A DNA stretch of 64,000 bases. Source: Neobacillus pocheonensis. GTDB taxonomy: Bacteria; Bacillota; Bacilli; Bacillales; Cytobacillaceae. How positions within the stretch are numbered: position 1 is the first letter of the stretch; every line of letters begins with the position of its first letter. Made by a program: the position numbers and the translations under genes. A model generated the notes under the pieces. That model saw nothing but the letters and a program-made list of their open reading frames with translations. It was not told the DNA's origin and ran no database searches. The stretch spans positions 272,501 through 336,500 of the forward strand of contig JAMQCR010000003.1 of assembly GCA_023702235.1 (NCBI GenBank). Direction: 5' to 3'. This document shows, in pieces, positions 10,494 to 20,812 of this stretch.

Positions 10494-11272
10494 TTGAAAA
10501 AAAGAATATTACCTTTGGCCGGTTTGCTTTTTTTATTCTTGCTCTTAGCTGGATGTAGTCAAATAAAGCAGCCGATTACCGCCAATAGCACTGGCTTTTG
10601 GAATCAATACATTGTGTATCCATTGTCCTGGGTTATTACGAAGGTCGCTGAATTGCTTGGGGGAAGCTTTGGTTTATCAATTATCGTTGTAACCATCCTA
10701 ATCCGTTTAGTTCTCTTGCCGCTAATGATTAAACAAACACGTAGTTCTAAAGCGATGCAGGCTTTGCAGCCAGAATTAGCAGAGCTTAAAAAGAAATACA
10801 GTTCCAAAGATCAAAAGACACAGCAAAAGCTGCAACAGGAAACGATGGCTCTTTTTCAAAAACAGGGTGTGAACCCGATGGCTGGCTGTTTTCCGCTAAT
10901 CATCCAAATGCCAATATTAATTGGTTTTTATCATGCAATCTCAAGAACAAGTGCAATTGCAGCAGATCACTTCCTCTGGTTTAATCTTGGTAAAGCAGAT
11001 CCCTATTTTATTCTGCCAGTTCTAGCAGCAATCACCACATTCATTCAGCAAAAAATAATGATGGCCGGAACTGAAAAGCAAAATCCGCAAATGGGGATGA
11101 TGGTTTGGATGATGCCGATTATGATTTTCTTTTTTGCCTTTAAATATCCTGCGGCCTATCATTGTATTGGGTAGTAGGGAATATTTTTATGATTGTTCAA
11201 ACCTATTTTATTAAAGGACCGGATCAGTTGAAGTCTTCAGCAACCGGTAATGCGGGAGGAGCAAAAAAGTGA
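10494..11272 (+). CDS. spoIIIJ: Membrane protein insertase SpoIIIJ (YidC1; one frameshift)
   Basis: This YidC/Oxa1-type insertase places proteins in the membrane and is needed for sigma-G activation in sporulation. The lipoprotein signal ends LLLLAGCSQ (lipobox Cys near residue 21), followed by transmembrane segments containing SIIVVTILIRLVLLPLMIKQ and NPMAGCFPLIIQMPIL. The frame breaks at about 11155 inside GGCC; one base restores ALSLYWVVGNIFMIVQTYFI and an end at 11272. The start is TTG at 10494 behind AAGGAGG. It overlaps jag by four bases, so the two are translationally coupled. Confidence 0.94.
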
Positions 11273-11892
11273 AACAGGTAACTGCTACAGGACAAACAGT
11301 CGAAGAAGCAGTAGAATCAGCTTTAGCTCAACTTAAGACAACCAAAGACCGCACAGATATAGCCATCATTGATGAAGGTAAAAAGGGTTTTCTTGGTATT
11401 TTTGGATCGCGTCCTGCTGTTGTAAAGGTGACAGTAATTCATGATCCACTCGAAGAAGCGAAAAAATTTCTTATTCAAGTAAGTGAAAAGATGGGTGCTC
11501 CAGTTGAAATTGAAGTTAGACGCGATGGTAAACAAGTTCTTTTCATTTTAACAGGGGAAAAAATTGCACTATTGATCGGAAAAAGGGGTCAAACGCTGAA
11601 TTCACTGCAATATTTGACCCAACTTGTTATCAATCGTTTTTCTTATCAATACTTAACACTCATTTTGGATGCTGAAGATTACCGAAAAAGAAGAAACGAA
11701 ACGCTAATTCAATTGGCGCATCGTCTGGCTCAAAAGGCATTGAAGTCGGGAAAAGATGTTGCGCTAGAACCTATGCCTTCATACGAGCGTAAAGTTATTC
11801 ATACCGCTTTATCCGAAAATACTCGTGTGAAAACATTCTCTGATGGGTCTGAACCTCATCGATTTATTGTTATTACTCCAAAAAAAGCGTAA
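11269..11892 (+). CDS. jag: RNA-binding protein Jag (KhpB)
   Basis: Jag is a cytoplasmic RNA-binding protein with a Jag_N domain (residues 1-50, MKQVTATGQTVEEAVESAL), a KH domain (IALLIGKRGQTLNSLQYLTQ is its core) and a C-terminal R3H domain (around RKRRNETLIQLAHRLA). At 207 residues it is full length. The start is a GTG that overlaps the spoIIIJ stop. It is almost always the partner gene of spoIIIJ. Confidence 0.95.
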   Translation: MKQVTATGQTVEEAVESALAQLKTTKDRTDIAIIDEGKKGFLGIFGSRPAVVKVTVIHDPLEEAKKFLIQVSEKMGAPVEIEVRRDGKQVLFILTGEKIALLIGKRGQTLNSLQYLTQLVINRFSYQYLTLILDAEDYRKRRNETLIQLAHRLAQKALKSGKDVALEPMPSYERKVIHTALSENTRVKTFSDGSEPHRFIVITPKKA

Positions 11893-11945
11893 CCGTCCGA
11901 GGAACGAAACAGTTATTGAGGTTCAACCTTCAAACGTATAAAAAG

Positions 11946-11979
11946 ACATCCTATCTTTTGATGATAGGGTGTTTTTTTT
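11946..11979 (+). terminator. Terminator after jag
   Basis: The stem ACATCCTATC/GATAGGGTGT (one wobble pair) is followed by eight T. Confidence 0.85.
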
Positions 11980-12051
11980 CCTTTTCCTCCTTTTGGAATG
12001 GGAAAAGGCAATAATGTGAATAACATTCGCTTGAAATTGCCCGTGTTATTG

Positions 12052-12107
12052 TTATTCACATGTGGATAAGTTAAAATAATAGGTGAACATAATTGAATTG
12101 TGGATAA
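12052..12107. promoter_or_regulatory. DnaA-box cluster upstream of mnmE
   Basis: TTATTCACA (12052-12060, one mismatch) directly abuts TGTGGATAA (12061-12069, perfect), and a second perfect TGTGGATAA lies at 12099-12107. The cluster is in the jag-mnmE spacer (11893-12219), which otherwise holds only the jag terminator and the presumed mnmE promoter. Such oriC-proximal clusters outside oriC are known in B. subtilis. Confidence 0.75.
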
Positions 12108-12219
12108 TTTTGCAGGGATAAAGATTACTTTTTTAACAGGAATCAATGTGGTACTCTAATAATTTGGAATAAAAAATAACCCTTTATATAGATTGATTTT
12201 TAAAAGTGTGGTGTAAAGA

Positions 12220-13605
12220 ATGGAATTTGATACGATTGCGGCTATTTCTACGCCGATGGGTGAAGGAGCAATTGCGATTGTCCGTCTGAGTGGTGACGAT
12301 TCAATTCAAATTGCGGACAAGATATTTAAAAGTATTAATGGAAAAAAGCTTTTGGAGGTACCAACCCATACGATTCATTATGGACACTTACTTGATCCAA
12401 AAGATGGCCAGGTGGTTGAAGAGGTAATGGTATCTGTAATGAGGGGACCAAAAACCTTTACGAAAGAGGATGTTGTCGAAATTAATTGCCACGGCGGAAT
12501 CGTGTCAGTAAATCGGGTATTAAAGCATGTCTTAAAGTTTGGAGCTAGAATCGCGGAACCGGGTGAGTTTACGAAAAGGGCATTTTTAAATGGCCGGATT
12601 GATTTATCCCAAGCAGAAGCAGTCATGGATTTAATTAGAGCCAAGACTGACCGGGCAATGAACGTGGCCTTAGGTCAAATGGAAGGCCGTTTATCAAAGC
12701 TGATTCGCGGACTGCGTCAGGAAATATTAGAAATTCTTGCTCATGTGGAAGTAAACATTGATTATCCGGAGTATGATGATGTCGAAGAAATGACCCATAA
12801 GATGCTAGCGGAAAAGGCTTTTTATGTTCGGGAAGAAATAAAAAAGCTTTTGCAGACCTCCGAGCAGGGAAAAATTTTACGAGAAGGTCTTTCAACTGTT
12901 ATTGTTGGTCGACCGAATGTTGGCAAATCCTCGTTATTAAATAGTCTTGTTCATGAAAATAAAGCCATTGTCACCGATATTCCAGGAACAACGCGTGACG
13001 TAATTGAGGAATATGTCAATGTTAGAGGGGTCCCGTTGAGACTCTTAGACACGGCGGGTATCAGGGATACGGAGGATATTGTCGAACGGATTGGCGTTGA
13101 ACGATCTAGACAGGTTTTAAAGGAAGCGGATTTAATTTTGCTCGTTTTGAATTACTCTGATCAATTAACTGCTGAGGATGAGAATCTTTTCAAGGTTGTT
13201 GAAGGTATGGATGTTATTGTTATTGTTAATAAAACAGACTTGCCACAGCAAATTAATATGGAAAAGGTTAATCTGCTGGCAGCAGAGCATAGAATTGTTA
13301 CAACCTCGCTTCTTGAAGAGACGGGTGTGGATGAGTTGGAGGAGGCAATTGCTTCGTTATTCTTTTCAGGGGCGATTGAAACGGGGGATAGTACCTATGT
13401 TTCAAACAGCCGCCATATTGCTTTATTAAACAATAGCCTAAGTACAATTGAGGAAGCGATTGATGGAGTTGAAATGGGAACTCCAATTGATATTGTCCAA
13501 ATCGATTTAACTAGGGTCTGGGAGCTGCTCGGTGAAATTATTGGTGACAGCGTTCATGAAAGTCTCATTGATCAGTTATTTTCACAATTCTGTTTAGGAA
13601 AATAA
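12220..13605 (+). CDS. mnmE: tRNA modification GTPase MnmE
   Basis: With MnmG, MnmE adds the carboxymethylaminomethyl group to wobble uridine 34 of certain tRNAs. The 461-residue product has the N-terminal folate-binding domain (MEFDTIAAISTPMGEGAIAI), an inserted G domain with G1 GRPNVGKSSLLN and G3 DTAGIRDTED, and the C-terminal FCLGK catalytic signature. The frame is intact and the length normal. It contains at least three GGCC sites without frameshift. Confidence 0.97.
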   Translation: MEFDTIAAISTPMGEGAIAIVRLSGDDSIQIADKIFKSINGKKLLEVPTHTIHYGHLLDPKDGQVVEEVMVSVMRGPKTFTKEDVVEINCHGGIVSVNRVLKHVLKFGARIAEPGEFTKRAFLNGRIDLSQAEAVMDLIRAKTDRAMNVALGQMEGRLSKLIRGLRQEILEILAHVEVNIDYPEYDDVEEMTHKMLAEKAFYVREEIKKLLQTSEQGKILREGLSTVIVGRPNVGKSSLLNSLVHENKAIVTDIPGTTRDVIEEYVNVRGVPLRLLDTAGIRDTEDIVERIGVERSRQVLKEADLILLVLNYSDQLTAEDENLFKVVEGMDVIVIVNKTDLPQQINMEKVNLLAAEHRIVTTSLLEETGVDELEEAIASLFFSGAIETGDSTYVSNSRHIALLNNSLSTIEEAIDGVEMGTPIDIVQIDLTRVWELLGEIIGDSVHESLIDQLFSQFCLGK

Positions 13606-13606
13606 G

Positions 13607-13645
13607 AAAAGCAAAAGTGCCTTGTTCAGTCGCTGGAGCTAGACA
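13607..13645. repeat. Intergenic repeat, copy 2 (short)
   Basis: AAAAGCAAAAGTGCCTTG followed by TTCAGTCGCTGGAGCTAGAC is the joined-ends version of the element at 9811-9932, without the internal hairpin. It starts two bases after the mnmE stop. Confidence 0.65.
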
Positions 13646-13701
13646 TTGAGAAAATTAAAAGAACTTTCCATTCATATAAAATCGGAAGAAGGAGAAGAAA
13701 C

Positions 13702-15592
13702 ATGCAATACGAAGCAGGAAATTACGACGTCATTGTCGTCGGTGCAGGTCATGCAGGCTGTGAAGCGGGCCTTTGCCTCTGCAAGACTTGGTGCCAAAAC
13801 ATTAATGATTACCATTAACCTGGATATGGTTGCCTTTATGCCATGTAACCCCTCTGTTGGCGGTCCTGCCAAAGGGATTGTGGTACGGGAAATTGATGCA
13901 ATTGGCGGGGAAATGGGTAAAAATATCGATAAAACTCATGTCCAAATGAGAATGTTAAATACGGGGAAGGGTCCAGCTGTTCGTGCTTTAAGAGCACAAG
14001 CGGATAAATTCGCCTACCAGCATGAAATGAAAAAAACGATTGAAGACGAACCGAATATGACATTAATACAGGGCATGGTTGAACAACTGCTGGTAGAAGA
14101 CGGTACATGCGTCGGAGTAGTCACGAAGACGGGTGCAATCTATCGTTCAAAAACGGCGGTCATTACAACTGGTACCTTCTTGCGCGGTGAAGTTATAATT
14201 GGGGATTTGAAATATTCAAGCGGTCCGAATAACCAACAGCCATCAATTAAATTATCTGAGCATTTAGAAGAGCTTGGTTTTGAACTGGTTCGCTTTAAAA
14301 CAGGAACACCACCGCGAGTGAACAGTCACACCATTGATTATAGTAAAACTGAAATTCAGCCTGGGGATGACGTTCCAAGAGCCTTTTCTTATGAAACAAC
14401 AAAATTTATTACCGATCAGCTTCCTTGCTGGTTAACCTATACGAACGAAAATACACACCAATTGATTGACAATAATCTTCATCGCTCGCCAATGTATTCG
14501 GGGATGATTAAAGGAACGGGTCCGCGTTATTGCCCGTCGATTGAAGATAAAGTAGTGCGCTTTAATGACAAACCACGCCATCAGATTTTCCTTGAACCAG
14601 AGGGAAGAAATACACAAGAAGTCTATGTACAAGGATTATCAACAAGTCTTCCAGAAGACGTTCAGCAACAAATTCTAAAAACCATTCCAGGGCTGGAAAA
14701 TGTTCAAATGATGAGAGCGGGCTATGCGATTGAGTATGATGCCATTGTCCCAACCCAATTATGGCCAACACTTGAAACAAAGGTCGTAAAAAATCTATAT
14801 ACTGCAGGCCAAATTAATGGGACTTCCGGCTATGAAGAGGCAGCTGGTCAAGGCTTAATGGCAGGAATCAATGCCGGGTTAAACGCCTTGGGCAAAGAAC
14901 AGTTAGTCCTTAGCCGTTCGGATGCGTATATTGGGGTTTTAATTGATGACCTAATTACAAAGGGAACAAGTGAACCCTATCGTCTATTGACATCAAGAGC
15001 AGAATATCGCTTATTATTACGCCATGATAATGCGGACTTAAGATTAACTGAAATTGGTCACCAAATTGGACTGATTCGTGACGAGCGCTATGAGAAGTTT
15101 TTAGTAAAAAAAGAAGCGATTGAGATTGAAAAGAATAGACTTTGGTCCACCATCCTAAAACCAACGAATGAGGTCCAGGATCTGATTAGAAGCCTTGGTG
15201 GAAGTGAGCTTAAGGATGGAATCCGTGCCTCTGATTTATTAAAAAGGCCGGAAATAACCTTTAAGCACATTGAAAGCTTAACTCCTAGCGATGTTTCACT
15301 GGACGAAGAAATCAAGGAACAAATTGAGATTCAAGTCAAATATGAGGGATATATTGAAAAGTCACTACAACAGGTTGAACGGTTAAAGAAAATGGAGAAT
15401 AAGAAAATCCCGGAGAATCTTGATTATGAGAAGATAACAGGACTTGCGACAGAGGCTAGACAAAAGCTCAAGCAAATTAAGCCGTTATCGCTTGCACAAG
15501 CATCACGTATTTCAGGGGTCAATCCAGCGGACATCTCTATCCTGCTAATCTATTTAGAACAGGGTCGGACTGCGAGAATAGCGAATGCGTAA
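13702..15592 (+). CDS. mnmG: tRNA uridine-5-carboxymethylaminomethyl modification enzyme MnmG (one frameshift)
   Basis: MnmG (GidA) is the FAD- and NADH-dependent partner of MnmE. The true N-terminus is MQYEAGNYDVIVVGAGHAGC, with the Rossmann motif GAGHAGCEA. An extra T at 13772-13774, directly after a GGCC, shifts the frame. The rest is intact: MPCNPSVGGPAKGIV, TGTFLRG, TAGQINGTSGYEEAAGQGLM and the C-terminal SRISGVNPADISILLIYLE. The restored length is about 630 residues. GGAGA before the ATG at 13702 supports this start over an upstream in-frame ATG at 13646 that belongs to the shifted frame. Confidence 0.95.
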
Positions 15593-15607
15593 GGAGATCA
15601 AGTTATC

Positions 15608-16323
15608 ATGTTCAAAGAACAATTTATAGCCATTCTTCAGGAAAAGGAAATTACCCTTACTGAGCAACAGTTGGAGCAATTTGATACGTACTTCAAGATC
15701 CTGGTTGAATGGAATGAAAAAATGAATTTAACGGCATAACCGATGAGGCTGATGTTTATTTAAAGCATTTTTATGACTCGATTACGGCTTCGTTTTATTT
15801 TGATTTTACTAAGCCCTTTCATCTATGTGATGTTGGAGCTGGTGCAGGGTTTCCAAGTATTCCATTAAAAATTGTTTATCCTCATATTCAAGTGACAATT
15901 GTTGATTCACTAAATAAACGAATCTCATTCTTAAATCATCTTGCAAATGAATTAAAATTGGAAAATGTTCATTTTATCCATGATCGTGCGGAAACCTTTG
16001 GTGTAAATCCAAACCACAGGGAATCGTACGATGTCGTAACCGCAAGAGCTGTGGCAAGAATGGCTGTTTTGAGTGAGTTCTGTTTACCACTGGTTAAAGT
16101 AGGGGGATACTTTATTGCCATGAAGGCAGCACATGCGAAGGATGAATTAGAAATAGGGCAAAAGGCGATTAGCACTCTTGGTGGAAAAGTAGAAAAAATG
16201 TTTACTTTTACTTTGCCAATTGAAGAAAGTGAACGAAATATTTTGGTCATTAAGAAAGAAAAGCAAACGCCAAGAAAATATCCTCGTAAACCGGGGACTC
16301 CGGGTAAAATGCCAATTGAGTAA
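15608..16323 (+). CDS. rsmG: 16S rRNA (guanine-N7) methyltransferase RsmG (one frameshift)
   Basis: RsmG (GidB) methylates G527 of 16S rRNA (E. coli numbering). The N-terminus FKEQFIAILQEKEITLTEQQ and VEWNEKMNLTA are followed by a frameshift at about 15735. In the next frame come ITDEADVYLKHFYDSI, the SAM-binding GAGAGFPSIPLKI, VTARAVARMAVLSEFCLPL and the end GTPGKMPIE. The restored length is about 238 residues, as in B. subtilis. The gene starts 15 bp after mnmG. Confidence 0.94.
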
Positions 16324-16435
16324 AACGAAAGTCAGAGGGCTATCAACTTTAGGATTAAAATATACGGTTATAGCAGGAAGATATTATTTGAATAGAGAAT
16401 AAGTAATAGGGAGTTTCGTAAAGGTGGTGTTGGGG

Positions 16436-17315
16436 ATGAAACATTCGTTTTCACGCTTTTTTGGCCTTCGGCGAAAAGGGAGAACAAGTGGTTGAGCTTG
16501 ATAAAGAGTTGGATATAGAAGAAAAAATGGAAGAAAAAGTGGAAGAAATCAAAAGGATACCAATTGACAATATTCTTCCAAACCGTTTCCAGCCTCGAAC
16601 TGTTTTTGATGATGCGAAAATTGAGGAATTATCACGGACCATCCATACCCATGGGATTATTCAGCCTATTGTACTTAGGCAGTTTGAAGTCAATAAATAT
16701 GAAATTATCGCCGGAGAGCGTCGTTGGCGCGCGATGAAAAAACTCGGCTGGGAAGAAGTACCAGCCATTATAAAGAATTTATCAGATACAGAAACGGCTT
16801 CTGTTGCCTTAATTGAGAATTTACAACGAGAAGAGCTATCGCCTATCGAAGAAGCGATTGCGTATGGAAAGTTACTCGAACTCCATAATTTGACCCAAGA
16901 GGCACTTGCCCAACGTCTTGGAAAAGGGCAGTCGACCGTTGCGAACAAGCTTAGGCTCCTAAAATTGCCTCAGTCTATTCAGGATTCATTATTAAATAAA
17001 ATAATTACGGAACGTCATGCACGTGCGCTTATTCCGTTAAAGGATCCGGAAAAACAAGGCCAGCTTTTAGAAGAAATTATTGAGAGAAATCTTAATGTTA
17101 AGCAGACGGAAGAACGGGTCGTAAGAATACTTGAACAAAAAAATCAAAAGCCAAAGCCGAAAAGAAAGGCTTTCAGTAAAGATATGAGAATTGCTGTTAA
17201 TACCATCAGGCAGTCGTTATCCATGGTATCAGACAGTGGGATCAACCTTGACGCTGAAGAGGAAGAATTTGAGGAATTTTACCAATTCACCATTCGGATT
17301 CCAAAGAAAAAGTAA
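16436..17315 (+). CDS. noc: Nucleoid occlusion protein Noc (one frameshift)
   Basis: Noc is a ParB-family CTP-dependent DNA-binding protein that keeps division septa away from the nucleoid. The true start is MKHSFSRFFGL (an amphipathic membrane-binding helix), then an extra base at about 16469, three bases after a GGCC, shifts the frame. The rest shows the ParB box (IIAGERRWRAMKKLGW), the N-engaging motif LIENLQREELSPIEEAIAY, a helix-turn-helix (QEALAQRLGKGQSTVANKLR) and the C-terminal dimer domain. The ATG at 16436 has AAAGGTGG upstream; other possible starts would lose the membrane helix. Confidence 0.94.
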
Positions 17316-17344
17316 CAAACTAAATATTTATTTAAATAGATGGA

Positions 17345-17382
17345 AGAGCCAGACGGTATATATGTTTGGTTCTTATTTTTTG
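17345..17382 (+). terminator. Terminator after noc
   Basis: The stem AGAGCCAGAC/GTTTGGTTCT (with wobble pairs) is followed by a T-rich run. It separates noc from soj; the rest of the 17316-17563 spacer must carry the soj promoter. Confidence 0.65.
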
Positions 17383-17563
17383 AGTATTTTTAGAAAAAAA
17401 ACAACAACCTCCCACTTTCATGCTAAAATAGAAAGCATGGTTATTTCCATTCCATAATTTCAAAATCATTGCTAATTAGTAGTGTTATTAATTGATTGTT
17501 TGATAGAATTTGAGTATAAATTATTGGTAGATTTTTATTTTGAAAAAAAGGTAGGTGACAAGA

Positions 17564-18325
17564 GTGGGCAAAGTCATTGCAATCGCGAATCAAAAGGGTG
17601 GAGTCGGCAAAACGACTACCTCTGTCAACCTAGGAGCCTGCTTAGCATACATAGGGAAAAAGGTCTTATTAGTAGACATTGACCCGCAGGGAAATGCAAC
17701 AAGCGGGATTGGAATTGAAAAGGCAGAAGTAGAGCAGTGTATCTATGATGTTTTAGTAGATGATGAAGCAGCAAAAAGTGTCATAAAGCCAACATCTGTT
17801 GAAAATTTATATGCACTTCCTGCTACCATTCAGCTTGCCGGAGCAGAGATTGAGTTGGTTCCTACTATCTCAAGAGAGGTGCGGTTAAAACGAGCACTTG
17901 AAGAAGTGAAGGATTTATATGATTACATTATTATCGATTGCCCGCCATCGTTAGGCTTATTAACCATTAATGCTTTAACAGCCTCCGATTCGGTATTAAT
18001 CCCCGTTCAATGTGAGTATTATGCTTTGGAGGGCTTAAGTCAGCTCCTAAATACGGTAAGACTTGTACAAAAGCATTTAAACCAAGAGCTTAAAATTGAA
18101 GGCGTTTTATTAACAATGCTGGACGCACGGACAAATCTTGGTATCCAAGTCATTGAAGAAGTAAAAAAATACTTTCAAGATAAAGTTTATAAAACCATTA
18201 TTCCAAGAAATGTGCGTCTAAGTGAAGCTCCGAGCCATGGGGTACCCATCATTAATTATGATTCAAGATCCCGTGGAGCTGAAGTATATTTAGATTTAGC
18301 AAAGGAAGTGGTCTCGAATGGCTAA
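17564..18325 (+). CDS. soj: Chromosome partition ATPase Soj (ParA)
   Basis: Soj is a deviant-Walker ATPase that controls DnaA and works with Spo0J in origin segregation. The start GTG at 17564 gives MGKVIAIANQKGGVGKTTTS, with Walker A KGGVGKTTT; Walker B is YDYIIIDCPPSLGLLTINAL. The GTG has AGGTAGGTGA at good distance, and an in-frame GTG at 17555 overlaps that site. The product is 253 residues, as in B. subtilis. It overlaps spo0J by eight bases. Confidence 0.96.
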   Translation: MGKVIAIANQKGGVGKTTTSVNLGACLAYIGKKVLLVDIDPQGNATSGIGIEKAEVEQCIYDVLVDDEAAKSVIKPTSVENLYALPATIQLAGAEIELVPTISREVRLKRALEEVKDLYDYIIIDCPPSLGLLTINALTASDSVLIPVQCEYYALEGLSQLLNTVRLVQKHLNQELKIEGVLLTMLDARTNLGIQVIEEVKKYFQDKVYKTIIPRNVRLSEAPSHGVPIINYDSRSRGAEVYLDLAKEVVSNG

Positions 18326-19171
18326 AGGTTTAGGTAAAGGCCTTAATGCTTTTTTTACGAACGGTGAAGTCGGTAAGGAAGAAACAGTCCAAGAAATAAT
18401 GCTGAAGGACTTACGTCCCAACCCCTATCAACCACGTAAAAATTTTGGGCAAGAAGCCATCGACGAGTTAAAGGAATCGATTCTAGAGCACGGAATCTTG
18501 CAGCCTCTTGTTGTAAGAAGAACCATTAAAGGCTATGAAATTGTCGTTGGTGAAAGGCGTTTTCGAGCAGCAAAAGAAGCAAAGTTAGAAACAGTTCCTG
18601 CTGTTGTTCGTGAGCTTTCAGAACAACAAATGATGGAATTAGCGGTGTTAGAAAACCTTCAAAGGGAGGATTTAAACCCAATTGAAGAAGGACTTGCCTA
18701 TCAGACGTTAATGGAGAAACTAAAGTTAACACAGGAAGAAGTGGCAAAGCGATTAGGGAAAAGCCGACCGCATGTAGCCAACCATATCCGTCTTCTTTCT
18801 TTACCAAGCAAAATTCAGGAGTTAATCTCCGGCGGTAAAATTTCAATGGGACATGGCCGTGCATTATTGGCCTTCGTCAAAAGGCAAAGCTGTCCGTCAT
18901 AGTAGAAAAGGTCGTAAACGAATCTTTAAATGTCCGACAGCTAGAGAAGCTGATTCAGCAATTAAATGAAAATGTTTCACGTGAAACAAAAAAGTCTGAA
19001 AAGAAAAAAGATGTGTTCTTACAGGAACGTGAGCATTTTCTCCGTGAGCGGTTTGGAACGAAAGTAAATATTAGACAAACCAAAAATAAAGGGAAAATTG
19101 AAATTGAGTTTTTCTCTCAAGAGGATCTGGAACGTATTTTAGAAATGCTTGATAAAGAAGATTCACTGTAG
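18318..19171 (+). CDS. spo0J: Chromosome partition protein Spo0J (ParB; one frameshift)
   Basis: Spo0J is the parS-binding CTPase clamp that loads SMC and works with Soj. It has the N-terminal MAKGLGKGLNAFFTNG (Soj-stimulating peptide), the CTP-binding VVGERRFRAAKEA, LENLQREDLNPIEEGLAYQ, and the helix-turn-helix TQEEVAKRLGKSRPHVANHI. A base is missing at about 18869 inside GGCC; the next frame continues LRQKAKLSVIVEKVVNESLN to RILEMLDKEDSL. The restored length is about 284 residues. A perfect parS site lies inside the gene. Confidence 0.95.
18973..18988. promoter_or_regulatory. parS site within spo0J
   Basis: The 16-bp TGTTTCACGTGAAACA is a perfect match to the Bacillus parS consensus and lies inside spo0J, the position also seen in B. 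subtilis. Confidence 0.97.
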
Positions 19172-19198
19172 GCCATCTTTAGATGGTTTATTTTTTTA
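19171..19198 (+). terminator. Terminator after spo0J
   Basis: The stem GCCATC/GATGGT with loop TTTA is followed by TTATTTTTTT, and overlaps the spo0J stop. Confidence 0.7.
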
Positions 19199-19223
19199 GC
19201 TTATAAAGTATAAGGAGATTAAT

Positions 19224-19937
19224 ATGTTTTTATTAGGGACACTTGTAAACGGGGCGTTAATTATTATTGGTACCCTTCTTGGAAAGCTCCTTCATCGAAT
19301 TCCAGAGGGGATGAAGACGACAGTCATGTATGCTATTGGCTTGTCGGTGATGGTTTTAGGCTTACAAATGGGCTTGAAAAGCCAAAATTTCCTCATTGTC
19401 ATTATAAGCTTAGTTGTAGGTGCAGTAATTGGTGAGCTTCTTAAATTGGAAGAAAAATTAAATGATCTTGGTCTTTGGCTTGAAAAGAAGGTCGGATCAA
19501 ACGGTAAAGGAAGTATTTCAGAAGGATTTGTTACAGCTACACTGATTTTTGTTATTGGAGCTATGGCTATAATTGGTGCACTTAATAGCGGGATTCGCGG
19601 TGATCATGCTGTATTGTACACCAAATCACTGATTGATGGCTTCACCTCCATTATCTTAACGACAACGCTTGGAATTGGAGTCATCTTTTCAGCGGTCCCG
19701 GTTATGCTTTATGAAGGAACCATTGCTTTATTTGCCACCCAGATTGATCGATTTGTTCCTAAAGCGTTAATGGACCAGTTTATTGTGGAAATGACGTCAA
19801 CTGGTGGAATAATGATTTTGGCCATTGGTCTAAATCTAACAGGAATTACAAAAATAAAGGTGGCCAACCTTCTGCCTGGCATTGGTGTAACAGGAGTCAT
19901 TGTAACCATTCTTTATAATTTTCATCAGCATTTTTAA
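19224..19937 (+). CDS. DUF554 family membrane protein
   Basis: This 237-residue integral membrane protein opens MFLLGTLVNGALIIIGTLLG and has about six hydrophobic segments with glycine-rich turns (GALNSGIRGDHAVLYTKSLI, IDGFTSIILTTTLGIGVIFS). The pattern matches the DUF554 family (YdfK of B. subtilis, YqgA of E. coli), whose function is unknown and which may be a transporter. It follows the spo0J terminator, has its own AAGGAG site, and converges with yyaC across a shared terminator hairpin. Confidence 0.82.
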   Translation: MFLLGTLVNGALIIIGTLLGKLLHRIPEGMKTTVMYAIGLSVMVLGLQMGLKSQNFLIVIISLVVGAVIGELLKLEEKLNDLGLWLEKKVGSNGKGSISEGFVTATLIFVIGAMAIIGALNSGIRGDHAVLYTKSLIDGFTSIILTTTLGIGVIFSAVPVMLYEGTIALFATQIDRFVPKALMDQFIVEMTSTGGIMILAIGLNLTGITKIKVANLLPGIGVTGVIVTILYNFHQHF

Positions 19938-19963
19938 GTGTTTTTCCATTAATTAGGTGTGAA

Positions 19964-19998
19964 AAAGCATAAGCAATCTTTTAGATAGCTTATGCTTT
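19964..19998. terminator. Bidirectional terminator between the DUF554 gene and yyaC
   Basis: An 11-bp perfect inverted repeat (AAAGCATAAGC/GCTTATGCTTT) is flanked by T-rich DNA on the plus strand and A-rich DNA on the other side. The right arm contains the yyaC stop codon. Confidence 0.8.
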
Positions 19999-20613
19999 AT
20001 TTATTTTCCCTTGTTCTTGATCCCAATTTAGATCATTCCAACGTTTCTGTGAGTAGCCTTGGTTTGCTAAAAAAATTCCATTTGCAATTGTTTTTGCCAT
20101 TTTCATCACTAGACTTAGCCTTGTGTTTTGTAAGACAAAAAATTCCATAAAACCACTCACATTCACGATGCCAGTGATATGTATATTCCCCACTTCCGGC
20201 AGCTCTTTATTCACTCCGGCCCCTGGTTTAACAGGCCCATTCGCCACTTGAATAACTCCGATGTTTTTGATTCTACCCAAGCATGCATCAATGCCAATGA
20301 TATAAGGGTTAAAGTGTTTAGCATTGATTTCTTTTAGCTTTTGATCAAGATTGACCGCATGAATCGGTTCCTCGAGAGTTCCGTAAACAGAAAAGGATTG
20401 AAGCTGCTTCTCTTCGAGCAAGGTTCCAACAAGTGGTCCCAATGAATCTCCCGTGGAGCGGTCTGTGCCAATACAAACAAAGACAATAGGACGGGTAGCA
20501 GTATCTGGTAAAAACGAAAGCAACTCTTCAGCTAGATTTTCAGCAGCATGAAAATCATCATGAAGTATTTTTGCCTTTGCCCTCCTGTCAAAAAAAAGAT
20601 TCATTAAGTCCAC
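19990..20613 (-). CDS. yyaC: Sporulation protein YyaC (GPR-like protease fold, DUF1256)
   Basis: YyaC belongs to the DUF1256 family, related to the germination protease GPR and found in spore formers. The 207-residue product includes VFVCIGTDRSTGDSLGPLVG, IIGIDACLGRIKNIGVIQVA and GPVKPGAGVNKELPEVGNIH, the conserved family blocks. It sits next to spo0J on the opposite strand, as in B. subtilis. Its substrate is unknown to me. Confidence 0.88.
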   Translation of the reverse strand: MDLMNLFFDRRAKAKILHDDFHAAENLAEELLSFLPDTATRPIVFVCIGTDRSTGDSLGPLVGTLLEEKQLQSFSVYGTLEEPIHAVNLDQKLKEINAKHFNPYIIGIDACLGRIKNIGVIQVANGPVKPGAGVNKELPEVGNIHITGIVNVSGFMEFFVLQNTRLSLVMKMAKTIANGIFLANQGYSQKRWNDLNWDQEQGKINKA

Positions 20614-20812
20614 TCCTCAAATTCCAGATCCAATGCAGGTTGATTTCTTTGCATTTTTAACATTATACGGAAATTAATGACATTCTATACATAATGGAAG
20701 GAAGATATTCTAAAACATGCGAATAAAAGAAGCAAATACTTTTGCTACAAAATATGCGGAAAAATTGTTAGAATAGATGTAGTTTAGAAAGGGTTAAAAG
20801 GAAGGTGCAGGA

